NCBI GenBank assembly: GCA_017446745.1
Contig: JAFSQF010000044.1
Span: 1 to 34,349, forward strand
Reading direction: 5' to 3'
Source: Bacteroidales bacterium
GTDB taxonomy: Bacteria > Bacteroidota > Bacteroidia > Bacteroidales > P3
Length of the DNA stretch: 34,349 nucleotides
This document shows positions 34,056 to 34,349 of the stretch, in pieces. The notes beneath the pieces were generated by a model. It was given only the letters and a program-made list of their open reading frames with translations, ran no database searches and was not told the origin of the DNA. Every line of letters begins with the position of its first letter. Position 1 is the stretch's first letter. The translations under genes and the position numbers were made by a program.

Positions 34056-34140
34056 AGCCCTGGAGGGGCTTACTCTCAATAACCCCGCACATAGTGTGGG
34101 GCTGTTGACAACCAATATTCTATGCGTTTCGTAGAAACGC
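34056..34140. repeat. Cluster of three short palindromes (hairpins)
   Basis: Three different hairpins in 85 bp: AGCCC-TGGAG-GGGCT (34056-34070); CCCCGCAC-ATA-GTGTGGGG (34083-34101, one wobble); and GCGTTTC-GTA-GAAACGC (34124-34140). The 3-nt loops with TA recall the TAC loop of the array after frdB. With copy E it occupies the 376 bp right of the IMPase gene, where no coding frame is supported. Confidence 0.75.
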
Positions 34141-34208
34141 GCTCTCATTTTATCCATCATATTACCTTATTTTTTTACCGTTGCTAAAGACTATGCTGTT
34201 TTATTATA

Positions 34209-34323
34209 TAAGTAATTAGTCAAATTTATTTGACATTTACGATAATTCACGGGCATTCATGGTCATTCACGTTCTATAAATAATTTCTGGATAATTGCTG
34301 TTAATTGCTGATAATTGCTGTTA
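34209..34323 (+). mobile_element. MITE-like element, copy E (right end missing)
   Basis: Left tip TAAGTAATTAG, the palindrome, attcac-type decamers, TTTCTGGATA and three TTAATTGCTG-type units are present; then the sequence diverges (TTAGTGACAATG). Like copy C it lacks the unique tail and right inverted repeat. The palindrome end faces the IMPase gene 236 bp away. Confidence 0.8.
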
Positions 34324-34349
34324 GTGACAATGAAAAAATAAGGTGATAC

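Overview
The window looks like a chromosomal segment of a Bacteroidales bacterium; the genus cannot be resolved by eye. Support comes from the gene families: Porin_10-type porin, DUF3127 protein, type-I dihydroorotase, Na+-NQR beside a B-type fumarate reductase, PepSY-like secreted protein, and ECF sigma factor with lipoproteins. Further support comes from TAnnTTTG-type -7 boxes, from A/T-rich gene leaders mostly without a Shine-Dalgarno sequence, and from GC-rich coding DNA separated by AT-rich spacers. No rRNA, tRNA, CRISPR array, prophage or transposase gene is visible.

Plus-strand half (1-16.7 kb). The tail of a WG-repeat protein is followed by pyrC and a small secreted PepSY-like protein. 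A respiratory block then runs from aspA through nqrABCDEF to frdCAB. Together these make a compact anaerobic electron-transport module: aspartate ammonia-lyase supplies fumarate, Na+-NQR oxidises NADH and reduces quinone while pumping Na+, and fumarate reductase reoxidises the quinol and yields succinate. A ten-unit array of GC hairpins (13.73-14.29 kb) separates frdB from a CorA-type Mg2+ transporter. A lipoprotein nucleoside hydrolase follows.

Minus-strand half (16.7-34 kb). In transcription order from the right: an inositol monophosphatase, an NfeD-type membrane protease and an ABC exporter; gmd and fcl (GDP-L-fucose synthesis); a four-gene ECF sigma / membrane protein / lipoprotein / lipoprotein operon in which every junction is an ATGA overlap; a conserved C-terminally anchored protein; panD, a flippase-like protein and rfaE2, tightly overlapped; trxB with a large porin; L-serine dehydratase; and a DUF3127 protein carrying an SSB-like acidic tail with 5-formyl-THF cyclo-ligase.

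The most unusual content is non-coding. (1) Five copies, three full and two truncated, of a ~150-160 bp element have imperfect 20-bp terminal inverted repeats, a 16-bp palindrome and two blocks of 10-bp-phased repeats. At all four loci the element lies between same-direction genes with the palindrome end facing the downstream start. (2) Many gene leaders are built from short tandem repeats of period 8 (most genes) or 9 (all three frd genes), each locus with its own unit; the extreme case is a ~200 bp octamer array between nqrE and nqrF. (3) There are two clusters of short GC hairpins. These repeat systems are the best candidates for something undescribed.
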